Assembly (NCBI GenBank): GCA_964654825.1
Contig: CAZZKG010000018.1
Span: 1 to 54,627, forward strand
Reading direction: 5' to 3'
Origin: CAZZKG01 sp964654825
GTDB taxonomy: Bacteria; Gemmatimonadota; CAZMKB01
DNA: 54,627 bases
Shown: positions 1 through 8,265 of the stretch, piece by piece
Numbering within the stretch: position 1 is the stretch's first letter
Layout of the letters: each line of letters opens with the position of its first letter
The notes under the pieces: generated by a model
The model's database searches: none
Seen by the model: the letters and a program-made list of their open reading frames with translations, nothing else
Told to the model about the DNA's origin: nothing
Made by a program: the position numbers and the translations under genes

Positions 1-41
1 ACGAGGCAAGTACCCAAAATCTCAATGATGAATACACCTCA

Positions 42-78
42 TCGCTCGGAGGCTCGCAACGTAACATAGTGCCTATCA
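42..78 (+). repeat. Repeat copy A, possible IS110-type element end
   Basis: These 37 bases match 11821-11857 at 32 of 37 positions in the same orientation, with weaker similarity just to the left (from about 28). The second copy lies directly upstream of a broken IS110-type transposase start, so this copy may mark the end of a related element lying to the left of the window. Only the repeat is seen; the link to IS110 is inferred from the other copy. Bases 1-165 contain no gene. Confidence 0.5.
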
Positions 79-165
79 GTTCAGAATCGGATCCACTCTC
101 TCAACTACATGTCGATTCGAGGGGAACGGAATCCGGGAACGATAATTACAGGTGATCTGAATGTC

Positions 166-1383
166 TCACGTTCTTTGAATCTTCACGATCCAGTCCCTGG
201 GACCTTCCTGCTCATAGTTCCACACGTATTTCCCTTTCTCCTCCGCTTCGAACTGGTAGTGGAGCGGTTTAGGATCGTGATCGTTTATGATCCTCATCGC
301 CGCACCGGATGCGAGTCCCTCCCAGATCTCGAAGATTTTCGAATGCCTCTCAAAGGGAGGCATCGGCCTCAGGTCCAATACGGTGATATATTCAGAACGT
401 TCGACATCCTGTGGTGTGAAACAGCAGTAACCGACCTTGTCGCACTCCTTCTTTACTTCATCCCAGTCCTCTTGACTGAGAACCTGGAGGGCGATCTGGT
501 AGAGGATATTATCCTCCTTGAAAATGTGACTGTCGAGTTCCTTTGCCAGATAATTTCCCAGTTCGACGACTCTTCCCCTGAATCGCTCGAAGGGATGGGC
601 TTCCGGATTGTGAGCCAGCTGATACAGCTCCTTCTTCCGTTTGCGAAATTCCACATGATCCATTTTCATGATACGGGGTGGCTCCTCGACACCATGCTTT
701 TCGAGAGCCGGGAAAAGTGCCTCCTCCTCCCTCTGGTGGTGATTTTCGGCTTCCACCAGGTGGTGGGCAACGTCTTTCAAGTCTTCCAGGTCATCACGAG
801 AGCTTTCAAGGCTGTCACTCGTGTTCATCCTGTCCACGAGAGACTTCAATCTCTTCAGGGTATCCTGAATGATCCTGTGCTCCTCCATCAGCGTATGGAT
901 TGGATGAGGGGGTGAAACTTCGATCCTCTTCTCGACGAGTGAGTCCTTCATCACTTCGAGATGGATATCACACAGGCTTTTTCTCACTTCTTCATGTGAG
1001 ACACCCTCCCTTATCAGGTCCTGCTCCAGTTCACCTATTGTTCTGGCATCAACTGACCTGAAAAACCCCCTGGCCCTCTCCTTCGTCTCCTCGGAAACCT
1101 GTCCCTCTTTCAACTCCACCATCAGTTCCCTGAGGTTGTCCTTCGCCCTTTCCTCCTCTCGGATCCTTGTGACGCGTAGAATCCATTCCTCCGGTCCTTC
1201 CTTCTCAAAAGACAACCCAAACTCATTGCGGGCTTCGAGAAGGTAGACGAGAGGCAGGGGATTGAATTCGGTAATGATCCTCAGGCTATCCCCTTTATCA
1301 AGCTTGTCGACTCCGGGAAAAATCTTCTCCTCCCTCTCCTGGTGTTCCAGTCCCTTTACATCAATCGTCTGCACTGAACTCAT
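166..1383 (-). CDS. DUF2249-DUF438-hemerythrin-DUF2249 protein
   Basis: Probable cytoplasmic non-haem di-iron protein of about 405 residues. An N-terminal DUF2249 module (about 5-75) is followed by a DUF438-like helical segment (about 85-150), a hemerythrin HHE region (about 155-300, with ligand-like residues in HTLMEEH, ENHHQREEEALFP, KMDH and SHIFKED), and a second DUF2249 module (about 335-405). Proteins of this group handle O2, NO or iron-sulfur repair in anaerobes. I chose the ATG at 1383 because it overlaps the stop of the preceding gene as TGATG and has AGGAG upstream; a GTG one codon earlier is the alternative. It is the last gene of the Rrf2-controlled operon. The exact ligand is not determined by sequence. 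Confidence 0.85.
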   Translation of the reverse strand: MSSVQTIDVKGLEHQEREEKIFPGVDKLDKGDSLRIITEFNPLPLVYLLEARNEFGLSFEKEGPEEWILRVTRIREEERAKDNLRELMVELKEGQVSEETKERARGFFRSVDARTIGELEQDLIREGVSHEEVRKSLCDIHLEVMKDSLVEKRIEVSPPHPIHTLMEEHRIIQDTLKRLKSLVDRMNTSDSLESSRDDLEDLKDVAHHLVEAENHHQREEEALFPALEKHGVEEPPRIMKMDHVEFRKRKKELYQLAHNPEAHPFERFRGRVVELGNYLAKELDSHIFKEDNILYQIALQVLSQEDWDEVKKECDKVGYCCFTPQDVERSEYITVLDLRPMPPFERHSKIFEIWEGLASGAAMRIINDHDPKPLHYQFEAEEKGKYVWNYEQEGPRDWIVKIQRT

Positions 1384-2036
1384 CACTTACTCCTTTCTTC
1401 ACATACGAGCCACTGTTCTTTACTCTTTCCTTCCATGAACATCTGTCTCACTTTCTCGATCCAGAGATTCTGAAACTCCTTCTTCTCATCCTCCGTGGCG
1501 GCTTCCCAGATGACTTTTTCCAGGAGTTCCTGCAATCTCGCCGTCTTCTCGGTAGAGAAAGGGATCCGGTGTGGATAGAATTTAACAAGAACCGAGTGAT
1601 TGATATGCAAGCGTTTGAACTCGAAAGACATCGCATCCGGATCAGCTTTATGCGATGAGAACGTCAGCAGGTCCTTTCTTCTGTACCTGTGTCCGAGACC
1701 TCTGAAACCGCTGCTCGGAGCAGCACCTGTCAGGAAAGTGAAAACCTGACTCATGACGCCGTAGACTCCTTCATCAGGCTGTCCGAATACTGTGATCTGA
1801 ATCTCTCCTCTCGCAGGAACTTCCCCGGTGTAAAGCCTCGACAAAGCTTCCTGACAGATGAGGTATGCCCCTGCGACTGTCGGACAGGCATGTCCAGCCA
1901 TCTTAACGGTATCGGTGAAACTGTATTCGAGAACCGCTTCGGCGTTCTTGAATGATCCCAGTGTCTCTGCCAGGGGTTCTCTGAACTTGATACTTTCAAG
2001 ATCGTTGAAAAAATTTCTGAACACTTCTCTCGTCAT
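1383..2036 (-). CDS. FmdE-family protein
   Basis: A 217-residue protein with the FmdE-type motif GHACPTVAGAYL (about residues 48-59), including its conserved His-Cys pair. FmdE is named after a subunit of formylmethanofuran dehydrogenase, but many bacterial members stand alone and are found near hemerythrin or DUF2249 genes; no formylmethanofuran genes are present here. There is no C-terminal zinc-ribbon. Its ATG overlaps the regulator stop as ATGA, and its own stop overlaps the start of the hemerythrin gene, so the three are translationally coupled. The family is confident; the role, probably metal or redox binding in nitrosative or oxygen stress, is inferred from context only. Confidence 0.75.
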   Translation of the reverse strand: MTREVFRNFFNDLESIKFREPLAETLGSFKNAEAVLEYSFTDTVKMAGHACPTVAGAYLICQEALSRLYTGEVPARGEIQITVFGQPDEGVYGVMSQVFTFLTGAAPSSGFRGLGHRYRRKDLLTFSSHKADPDAMSFEFKRLHINHSVLVKFYPHRIPFSTEKTARLQELLEKVIWEAATEDEKKEFQNLWIEKVRQMFMEGKSKEQWLVCEERSK

Positions 2037-2485
2037 TCATTCCTCGTGTGAGAATGCATCGAACCGTCGATTCTCTGCCTGGATGACATTCCCTCCATCA
2101 ATCCGGCAATAGTGATGGACTGAAGTTCTGAGACCACGTGTTTTTCAAGAGCTTCGATTCGTTGTTTCAATGGACAGTTCCTCACGTCGGGACAGATGTG
2201 TTTCTTGAAAATACAATTGTTGAGTTTTACCGGACCCTGGAAGATCTCGATCAACTCCACTATAAAGATCGACTCGGGGGGGCGTGCCAGATGGAAACCG
2301 CCCCCTTTGCCCTTGTATGATCTGAGAATGCCGTTTTTGTTTAATACTTGAAGGATTTTCCTCAAAAACGACCAGGAAATATTCAATTGCGTGGCCAGCT
2401 CTGAAGCAGGAACTCTCCCTGAAGTACCCGCAATCGAGAGGAGTGCCCGGATCGCATAATCAGTATTTCTGCTGATGAGTTTCAC
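2033..2485 (-). CDS. Rrf2-family iron-sulfur transcription repressor (NsrR/IscR-like)
   Basis: A 150-residue winged-helix regulator with the standard Rrf2 start (KLISRNTDYAIRALL) and the wing segment YKGKGGGFHLARPP. Three cysteines, C91, C98 and C104, sit where IscR and NsrR bind their [Fe-S] cluster, so DNA binding is probably controlled by loss or nitrosylation of a cluster. The start is GTG with GGAGG seven bases upstream. A long perfect inverted repeat covers its promoter, giving autorepression together with the two genes downstream. The company of hemerythrin and FmdE-like genes favours NO or O2 as the signal over iron-sulfur biogenesis. NsrR-like identity is inferred; Rrf2 membership is clear. 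Confidence 0.9.
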   Translation of the reverse strand: MKLISRNTDYAIRALLSIAGTSGRVPASELATQLNISWSFLRKILQVLNKNGILRSYKGKGGGFHLARPPESIFIVELIEIFQGPVKLNNCIFKKHICPDVRNCPLKQRIEALEKHVVSELQSITIAGLMEGMSSRQRIDGSMHSHTRNE

Positions 2486-2500
2486 TGGCAGCCTCCATCT

Positions 2501-2532
2501 ATAATGATACTAATTTAGTATCATTATGTCAA
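2501..2532 (-). promoter_or_regulatory. Promoter and palindromic operator of the Rrf2 operon
   Basis: On the minus strand a perfect TTGACA (2527-2532) is followed by a 17-base spacer and TATCAT (2504-2509). Bases 2501-2527 form a perfect inverted repeat: two 12-base arms (ATAATGATACTA and its complement) around a 3-base centre. The repeat fills the spacer and the -10 box, so a bound dimer would block RNA polymerase. This is the size and symmetry expected for an Rrf2-family site, and it lies 15 bases ahead of the regulator gene. Confidence 0.8.
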
Positions 2533-2730
2533 GAGAAATATCTGCATTATTAGATATACTCATCACATAAACTGTTAAAAGGTTATCATGCTAATCAATT
2601 GGGGCAACCATTGTTTCATTCAGCTTCAGGTTTGTGATCTCTTGGTAACCGACTCAGTAAATAATACTTCCACCTCGTGCTTAAGTAACTGTGATAACTT
2701 AACCCGGGCCAGGTAGATTCTTAATGATAA

Positions 2731-2755
2731 AAACCCTCGTGTCCCTGATCGGGAC
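2731..2755 (-). terminator. Possible intrinsic terminator after the rhomboid gene
   Basis: Read on the minus strand just after the rhomboid stop, GTCCC and GGGAC form a 5-bp stem around a 5-base loop, followed after a short gap by TTTTT. The stem is short and the T run begins about seven bases late, so this is a modest candidate. The stretch 2533-2730 shows nothing else beyond A+T-rich sequence. Confidence 0.4.
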
Positions 2756-2759
2756 CATC

Positions 2760-3449
2760 TTAAGAAGGGAATATCTGGAGACGGCTTTTCCGTTTCCTGA
2801 ATACTGGCAGCAGGATGACGCCGAGAGCGAATCCGCCGATGTGAGCCCACCACGCTACTCCCCCACTCACGGTTTGGACTCCCAGTATCGCGAGTCCGCT
2901 TGTGAGCTGGAGTACGAACCACAGTCCGAGAAACAGGAAAGCCGGGACTTCGATGAAGTACAGAAAGAAAAAGATCGGTATCACAGTCACCACACGTGAC
3001 CGGGGGAAGAGTACGATGTAAGCACCGAGGACACCGGCGATCGCCCCGCTCGCACCAAGGGAAGGGATGACGGATGATGAAGCTGAAAGTGCGTGAGCCA
3101 GGCTCGATCCCACCCCGCACAGGATGTAGAACACGAAAAATCTTCCATGGCCCATCATGTCCTCAACGTTGTCTCCGAAGATCCAGAGATAGAGCATGTT
3201 CCCGATGATGTGCCACCACCCGCCGTGCAGGAACATCGACGTAAAAAAAGGGAGCAGTGCCGGGATCACACTTCCTTCCGCTAGGAGCTGGAAGGATCTC
3301 GAGGGAACCACCGCGAATACATTCAAAAATTCAGCCATCTCATTTCCGAGGCTGAGCTGGTAGAAAAAAGCCAGGATGTTGGTGATGATGAGAGAGACCG
3401 TGATTATCGGGTAGGTACTCGACGGGATGGTGTCGCGAAGAGGTATCAA
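2760..3449 (-). CDS. Rhomboid-family intramembrane serine protease
   Basis: A 229-residue polytopic membrane protein that would cleave transmembrane substrates within the bilayer. It opens with the typical IPLRDTIPSSTYP segment, has about six hydrophobic helices, an HGGWWHIIGNM motif, the catalytic serine in GASGAIAG and the catalytic histidine in WAHIGGFALG. The start is a TTG with a CCGGAG element upstream; the early family-specific residues support it. A lipoprotein gene lies upstream on the same strand, separated by about 90 bases, and a weak terminator follows. The substrate is unknown. The family assignment is secure, with both catalytic residues present. Confidence 0.9.
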   Translation of the reverse strand: MIPLRDTIPSSTYPIITVSLIITNILAFFYQLSLGNEMAEFLNVFAVVPSRSFQLLAEGSVIPALLPFFTSMFLHGGWWHIIGNMLYLWIFGDNVEDMMGHGRFFVFYILCGVGSSLAHALSASSSVIPSLGASGAIAGVLGAYIVLFPRSRVVTVIPIFFFLYFIEVPAFLFLGLWFVLQLTSGLAILGVQTVSGGVAWWAHIGGFALGVILLPVFRKRKSRLQIFPS

Positions 3450-3542
3450 TCGCGTTTACTCCGGCTGAAGCCTCGTGCACTCTGTCGGAAAGTGGGAGAC
3501 CGGAACTCACACAATGTAATATAGCAGGGGGGAAGAAAATGG

Positions 3543-4121
3543 TCAATCCGGAAGGTGGTCGATCACGTCCCCGATCTGTTCGAAATCGACCCTGTTCTGA
3601 CGATACCTGATGATGCCCGACCGGTCAACGATGAAAGTGAGGAGGGTGGGGAGCTCTGTGATTTCGAATGCTTCGGCGAAGGTGCCTTCCGGATCGGAGA
3701 GAAACTCGACCCGGTATCCACCTTCCTCCCTGATCTCATGCATTCTCCAGACCGGATCGAAAAAATTGGGCGCGAGTACGTGTACTCCCGATTCGGCGGA
3801 TTCGTATCGGTCGTTCAGATCATCGATGAGCTCGAGGTCGCCTTCTGCGCCGAGACACTCGGAGCAGATTTCGGCCCACACGGCGAGAACGAGTACCTCA
3901 CCCCGGAATGATTCGATCCGCACGTCATCTCCCTTGAGGCTCCTGAGCGTAAGAGACGGCACCATCTCACCAACATCACCTCCCGAGGGAGCGTTCTCGA
4001 CCGTCTGTGGATCCACCTGGCCGCATCCCGGGAGGATCAGGAGGAGAAAAAGCAAAAATGCAACCCTCAATCCGCCCCTCGGCTGTGGCCGCAGATATCG
4101 TATTGTGTTTTGATCTCTCAT
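3543..4121 (-). CDS. TlpA/AhpC-like thioredoxin-fold lipoprotein
   Basis: A 192-residue exported lipoprotein: a hydrophobic signal segment ends in the lipobox LPGC (about 30-33), and the mature part is a thioredoxin fold starting at GEMVPSLTLRSLKGD. The redox motif is WAEICSEC, a CxxC pair with unusual inner residues, and a cis-Pro candidate lies in TELPTLLTF. It probably reduces or oxidises disulfides outside the cytoplasmic membrane. It stands between the rhomboid gene and the CHAT gene, all on the same strand, with a hairpin separating it from the latter. The partner protein is not identifiable here. No good ribosome site is visible before the ATG. Confidence 0.8.
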   Translation of the reverse strand: MRDQNTIRYLRPQPRGGLRVAFLLFLLLILPGCGQVDPQTVENAPSGGDVGEMVPSLTLRSLKGDDVRIESFRGEVLVLAVWAEICSECLGAEGDLELIDDLNDRYESAESGVHVLAPNFFDPVWRMHEIREEGGYRVEFLSDPEGTFAEAFEITELPTLLTFIVDRSGIIRYRQNRVDFEQIGDVIDHLPD

Positions 4122-4140
4122 TATATACCCATTCGGGATA

Positions 4141-4186
4141 AAGTCAGGGGGCCCGGGGGAGGCAGAAAAGGCCTCCTTCTTGACTT
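4141..4186 (-). terminator. Hairpin between CHAT gene and lipoprotein gene
   Basis: GGAGGC (4158-4163) pairs with GCCTCC (4171-4176) around a 7-base loop, and the flanks AAGTCA (4141-4146) and TGACTT (4181-4186) can also pair. It lies about 40 bases after the CHAT stop on the minus strand. There is no clear T run, so it is a plausible but not typical terminator. Confidence 0.4.
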
Positions 4187-4226
4187 ATGATTCTGAGCGG
4201 CATTTGTCAAGACGGCGGGGTCATCG

Positions 4227-7200
4227 TTACTGCGGATCACCGACCAGCACGAATCCGCCCCAGAAGAGGGGGTGGGCACATCCCTTTTCGGCGCGTCGCT
4301 CTGAGAGGATCGTGAGCGCTGTGTTTCGCAGGGCATCCGACCTGGATTCTCCCGAGAGCCAGTGTTCGTAAAATCCTCGCATGAATTCCACGGTTTCACT
4401 GTCCGGGATGTCCCACATGCTCATGACGAGAGTTCTCACTCCGGCGTGATGAAACGACCTTCTCAGGCCGTACACTCCTTCTCCGAGTTCGATTTCCCCG
4501 ATACCGGTCTCGCAGGCGCTCAAAACGACCAGTTCGGTGCCGAATAGGTTCAGTCCCGACACCTCGAGGGAGGTCAGTATCCCGTCTTCTCCATTCATGG
4601 TTCCCGTATCAACGGTCTCGTCGTTTCTAATCAGATGATTCGCTCCGGCGAATGCCATTCCGGAGTAAAGCAGGGGGTTCTCGTCGAGCTCTTTTCCAAC
4701 GGTGAAGCGGGACTTGCCGCAGAAGTACCCGTGTGTCGCCAGGTGAAGTATTCGTGGTGGAGAGGAAATATTTTTCAGGACTGACTCGGAAGCTCGGGGG
4801 CCATGATAGAATTTGGTCTCGATCCCTCCCTTCTCGAGAAGTAGACTGGCGATGATTTTTCCTTCGAGGTGACTCGATGGAATCTGGTCGAAGGGGGTCC
4901 TCAGACATCCGGTACGGTCCGGTGGGCTGCGAAGGGGTATGGATGGAGAACGGTAGTATGTCGATGGAGGGATGGTGACCTCTCCCCTGACAACGTCGAT
5001 CGATTGCGTATCGAAGTCCGGATCGGCTATCACGATCGCACCGGCTGTAGATTCCTCAGCAGGGGCGGTATCCCTCAGCAGGTCGCGGCCGGAAGAGAGA
5101 TAGCTCACGGCATAGTTTTCGATCAGATATTTTCCGTCCGGGCCGGTGAGGATCTCGAAGGGGAGGAGGTTCAATTTCCCGTCAGGGCTGATGAATACAT
5201 GGCCACCTTCCGGTACATGTTTTTCGATGGGAGAAAAAACGATGTCGTAAAGCCGACCGGTGATCTTGGAAAGCTTTCTCTCCGCCCCCATTTCATCCCC
5301 GCCGTAAATCGAGGAAACTGCTTCTGAAAGTACACCCCTGGCGGTTCTAACCAGCGAGTCGATGGGTGCTGCCCTGCCGAGATCGATGAGGGAGCACTGC
5401 CCGGACTTCTCGAGGATGAAGACGAGATAACGAGCCGGTGCGGTCCGGGATGTTTCCCCGCCTGTTCCGGTGAACCGATATGGATTGAACTTGATGATCT
5501 CACAGAGAACCGATCCGTCGGGAAGCGCTTCTGTCACATCATCAAACCCGTATTTCAACGCCGCCCTCTCCCGTTCGAACTCCGAACAACTGCCGCTGAG
5601 GATGACTTCAAGTGAGTCTTTGATTTCATAGAGTGACTGGAGGCTGTCTGTGTACGATTTACCCTTGAAATGAGACTTCTCCGAGAGAAACAATTCCGAT
5701 ATTTTACTGCAGATCTCGGCGTGCTCCTCCATGTTTGTGATGATGTCCTCATCGTAAGAACAGTAGGCGGCACTCCTCTCCGCCGAAATCGCATCGAGGA
5801 TAGCCGCCTTGCCCTTCAACACCATGTCGAAGCAGGCGCGCACCGACTCGTCCGATCTTTGTTCGTCGGTAAAGGAAAGAAACGAATGGTCGAGCAGCGG
5901 ATACCCGCGGATGTACTTCATTTTCTGGTCTTCAGAAGCATAGGAGAATACTTCCTCGATATAATTCTGCCGGGCCCGCTGCAGCTTCCGGTAGGTGGCC
6001 AGACTTTCGGTGAACATGCCACGGGCACACTGGTTTTTCGCCAGATTGAGAAGACTCAGAGCCACACGAGGATGATCGGGACCGAGCGTTTTCTCTCTGA
6101 CATCGAGTGCTCGAACGAGGAGCGGTTCGGCATCGTCATATCTCCCCATGTGGAAGTACACGACCCCCAGGGCGCTGATACTCGATGCGGTAGTGGGGTG
6201 GTCGGGACCCAGTCGTTTTTCCTTGATTGCGATCGCTTTCAAAAGAAGCGGCTCGGCCTGCTCGAATTTGTCCTGATGACCATATGCCACAGCCAGGTTG
6301 TTCATGCTTTCAGCGAGAGCGGGGTGATCGGGCGCAAGTGCTCTCTCCCTTATGATGAGAGCCTTCTTCTCCAGGGGTTCGGCTTCCCTGTACCTGGCCT
6401 GTTTGAGGTAGAGGTTCGCGAGTCGTGAGTACAACCCTGCCACGTCGGGGTGGTCGGGGCCGAGGGTTTTCTCGGAGATTTCTATCCCGCGTTTCAGATA
6501 GATTTCCGCTTCATCGTACCTTCCTTCGTAGAAATAGACGATGGCGAGGTTCGCCAGGGTTCGGGCGACACTGGGATGATCAGAGCCATAAGTTTTTTCC
6601 TTGATCTCGAGGGCCTGTTTGTACATGTGTTCGGCTTCATTGAATTTCCACTCGCCCGCATAGAGGACGGCAAGGTTGTTGAGACATTCCGCCACGCGAA
6701 TGTGATCGGGGCCGAGGAATTGTTCATAGATCGACAGTGCTTCCTTGTAGTACATCTCCGCCTCGGCGAACAGGCCTTTTTTCTTGAAGATGATACCGAG
6801 CGACATGAGGCTTTTTGCCATGTCCTGATTCCGTGGATCGGGTTGTTTCTTCTTTATCTCGAGCGCCTGTTCGATGTATGAGATGGCTTCATCATAGTTG
6901 CCCCTCTCCTTGGAAAGTATTCCGAGATTGTTGAGTGTCCTGGCAACTTCCAGGTGATCCGGGCCGAGCTTTTTGGTAAATATCTCGAGCGCCATCCTGT
7001 AAGAAGATTCCGCTTCATCGAATCGCCCCAGGTTTTTCCTGATCGACCCGATGAGATTGTAGCAGCTCGCCACATCCCGGTGACCCGGTCCGAGGAGCCT
7101 TCTCCGGAGATCGAGTACGCGCATGCCGGTCTCCAGAGCTCTGTCGTACTTCCCCTGATCCTCGTAGAGGACACCGAGATCGTACAAAAGGCCGGCATAC

Positions 7201-7625
7201 TCTCTCTCATCGCGCCCCGGGATCCTCTCGCTTATCTCCAGTGCCTCATGGAGAAGAGAATCAGCAGCCGTGAAATCAGCCTGTAAGCTCTTGCAGCGGC
7301 CGAGAATGTGGATCGCCCTCACATACGTCAGATTGTCAACGCCGATCTCCTGTTGGGCGGCTCCGGCAGCCTCCCGAGCAAGTATCGCAGCCGAGTCACT
7401 CCTGTCCTCCTCCAGTAGAATTTCAGCCCGGTCTATAAGTGCGTTGATTGTTTGGTGATCCGGTGTCTCCTCAGCCTGAGATATGTGGGAGGAGAGCAGA
7501 AGAGTAAAAACGATAAGAAGGAAAGTCAGCGATTTGAAAAGTGCGAAAATTCTGAGAGAGGATGCCCCGGAGAAGGAAGATTCACTCGGCTCTGAAATTG
7601 TAGACTTGAAGATCCTGTTTCCCAC
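4227..7625 (-). CDS. Secreted TPR-CHAT protease
   Basis: A protein of about 1132 residues with an export signal (SLTFLLIVFTLLLSSHISQA), then at least ten 42-residue kinesin-light-chain-type TPR units recognised by repeats of LGPDHP(D)VA, a linker, and a C-terminal CHAT (caspase-HetF-associated) domain. The catalytic dyad is intact: His in LHLATHGYF and Cys in VLSACETG. CHAT proteins are caspase-like cysteine proteases; the TPR array probably recognises partners. It follows an ECF sigma and anti-sigma gene on the same strand. The start is uncertain: no ATG fits, and I use an in-frame GTG at 7625 that overlaps the anti-sigma gene by 44 bases. The signal peptide places the protease outside the cytoplasm, unusual for CHAT effectors. 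Confidence 0.85.
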   Translation of the reverse strand: MGNRIFKSTISEPSESSFSGASSLRIFALFKSLTFLLIVFTLLLSSHISQAEETPDHQTINALIDRAEILLEEDRSDSAAILAREAAGAAQQEIGVDNLTYVRAIHILGRCKSLQADFTAADSLLHEALEISERIPGRDEREYAGLLYDLGVLYEDQGKYDRALETGMRVLDLRRRLLGPGHRDVASCYNLIGSIRKNLGRFDEAESSYRMALEIFTKKLGPDHLEVARTLNNLGILSKERGNYDEAISYIEQALEIKKKQPDPRNQDMAKSLMSLGIIFKKKGLFAEAEMYYKEALSIYEQFLGPDHIRVAECLNNLAVLYAGEWKFNEAEHMYKQALEIKEKTYGSDHPSVARTLANLAIVYFYEGRYDEAEIYLKRGIEISEKTLGPDHPDVAGLYSRLANLYLKQARYREAEPLEKKALIIRERALAPDHPALAESMNNLAVAYGHQDKFEQAEPLLLKAIAIKEKRLGPDHPTTASSISALGVVYFHMGRYDDAEPLLVRALDVREKTLGPDHPRVALSLLNLAKNQCARGMFTESLATYRKLQRARQNYIEEVFSYASEDQKMKYIRGYPLLDHSFLSFTDEQRSDESVRACFDMVLKGKAAILDAISAERSAAYCSYDEDIITNMEEHAEICSKISELFLSEKSHFKGKSYTDSLQSLYEIKDSLEVILSGSCSEFERERAALKYGFDDVTEALPDGSVLCEIIKFNPYRFTGTGGETSRTAPARYLVFILEKSGQCSLIDLGRAAPIDSLVRTARGVLSEAVSSIYGGDEMGAERKLSKITGRLYDIVFSPIEKHVPEGGHVFISPDGKLNLLPFEILTGPDGKYLIENYAVSYLSSGRDLLRDTAPAEESTAGAIVIADPDFDTQSIDVVRGEVTIPPSTYYRSPSIPLRSPPDRTGCLRTPFDQIPSSHLEGKIIASLLLEKGGIETKFYHGPRASESVLKNISSPPRILHLATHGYFCGKSRFTVGKELDENPLLYSGMAFAGANHLIRNDETVDTGTMNGEDGILTSLEVSGLNLFGTELVVLSACETGIGEIELGEGVYGLRRSFHHAGVRTLVMSMWDIPDSETVEFMRGFYEHWLSGESRSDALRNTALTILSERRAEKGCAHPLFWGGFVLVGDPQ

Positions 7626-8265
7626 CTGTCGCCGGATCGTCGATGGAGATGGTGTAGTACCCGTGAGAGAAAAGGGTGACGGGGAGTTTGATACTTCCCA
7701 TCCCGCTTCGGTTGAACCCCGAGAACCGGTCGTCCGAATAGACCTCAACACCTTCGCGTGAGAGGATACGGATACGGTACGTGTTTTTGGAGATCGCCTT
7801 CTCATATACGAAATTTACGATGATCTCCCCCCCTTTTTCAAGGTTGATGACGCCCTGGCTTTCGCCTCTGAGGGGGAAGAGATTGAGCGTTTGCGGGACC
7901 GGTGTGAGCAGCCCCTCATCGAACCAGCTCCGGTAGACGGGGTATGTGAGGACACAGAGGAGAACCAGAAGCGTCAGCGGCTTGAGGACGAAGGATCGTG
8001 GAGATTCCGGCCACAGGAATTTTACGATCCGGGACCAGGCGGTTTCTGGATTTCCGGTCTCGCCGTCAATTTCACGGATGACGCGTCTGACGTCTTCGCT
8101 TTTTCTCAGGTACAGTGCTTTGTCCTGAAAGCTGCTCGCCTTCTCGAAGCAGGCCCTGCATTCGAGGAGGTGGACTTCGAACCGTTCACGATCTTCCTCG
8201 GAGAGTATACCCAGTTCGTACGCGTGGAGAATGTCCCCGAGAGCTTTGTCGATACATTTGTCCAT
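7582..8265 (-). CDS. Membrane anti-sigma factor with zinc-finger motif
   Basis: A 227-residue protein with an N-terminal zf-HC2-type motif (HLLECRAC, about residues 32-39), a single membrane segment (LTLLVLLCVLTYPVY) and an extracytoplasmic part of about 110 residues of beta character with no named domain. It should hold the neighbouring ECF sigma factor at the membrane until a signal outside releases it. The ATG at 8265 shares a base with the sigma stop (TAATG), tight coupling that supports the pairing; a start nine codons earlier would run into the sigma gene. The exported TPR-CHAT protease follows directly. Confidence 0.8.
   Translation of the reverse strand: MDKCIDKALGDILHAYELGILSEEDRERFEVHLLECRACFEKASSFQDKALYLRKSEDVRRVIREIDGETGNPETAWSRIVKFLWPESPRSFVLKPLTLLVLLCVLTYPVYRSWFDEGLLTPVPQTLNLFPLRGESQGVINLEKGGEIIVNFVYEKAISKNTYRIRILSREGVEVYSDDRFSGFNRSGMGSIKLPVTLFSHGYYTISIDDPATGGKQDLQVYNFRAE

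Noticed and set aside
6050..7250. DNA tandem repeat of about 126 bases
   Set aside because: It reflects the 42-residue TPR units of the CHAT protein, diverged at DNA level; not a separate repeat array or CRISPR.
7626..7805. ATG at 7805 as the CHAT start
   Set aside because: It would overlap the anti-sigma gene by 224 bases and add basic, low-complexity residues before the signal peptide.
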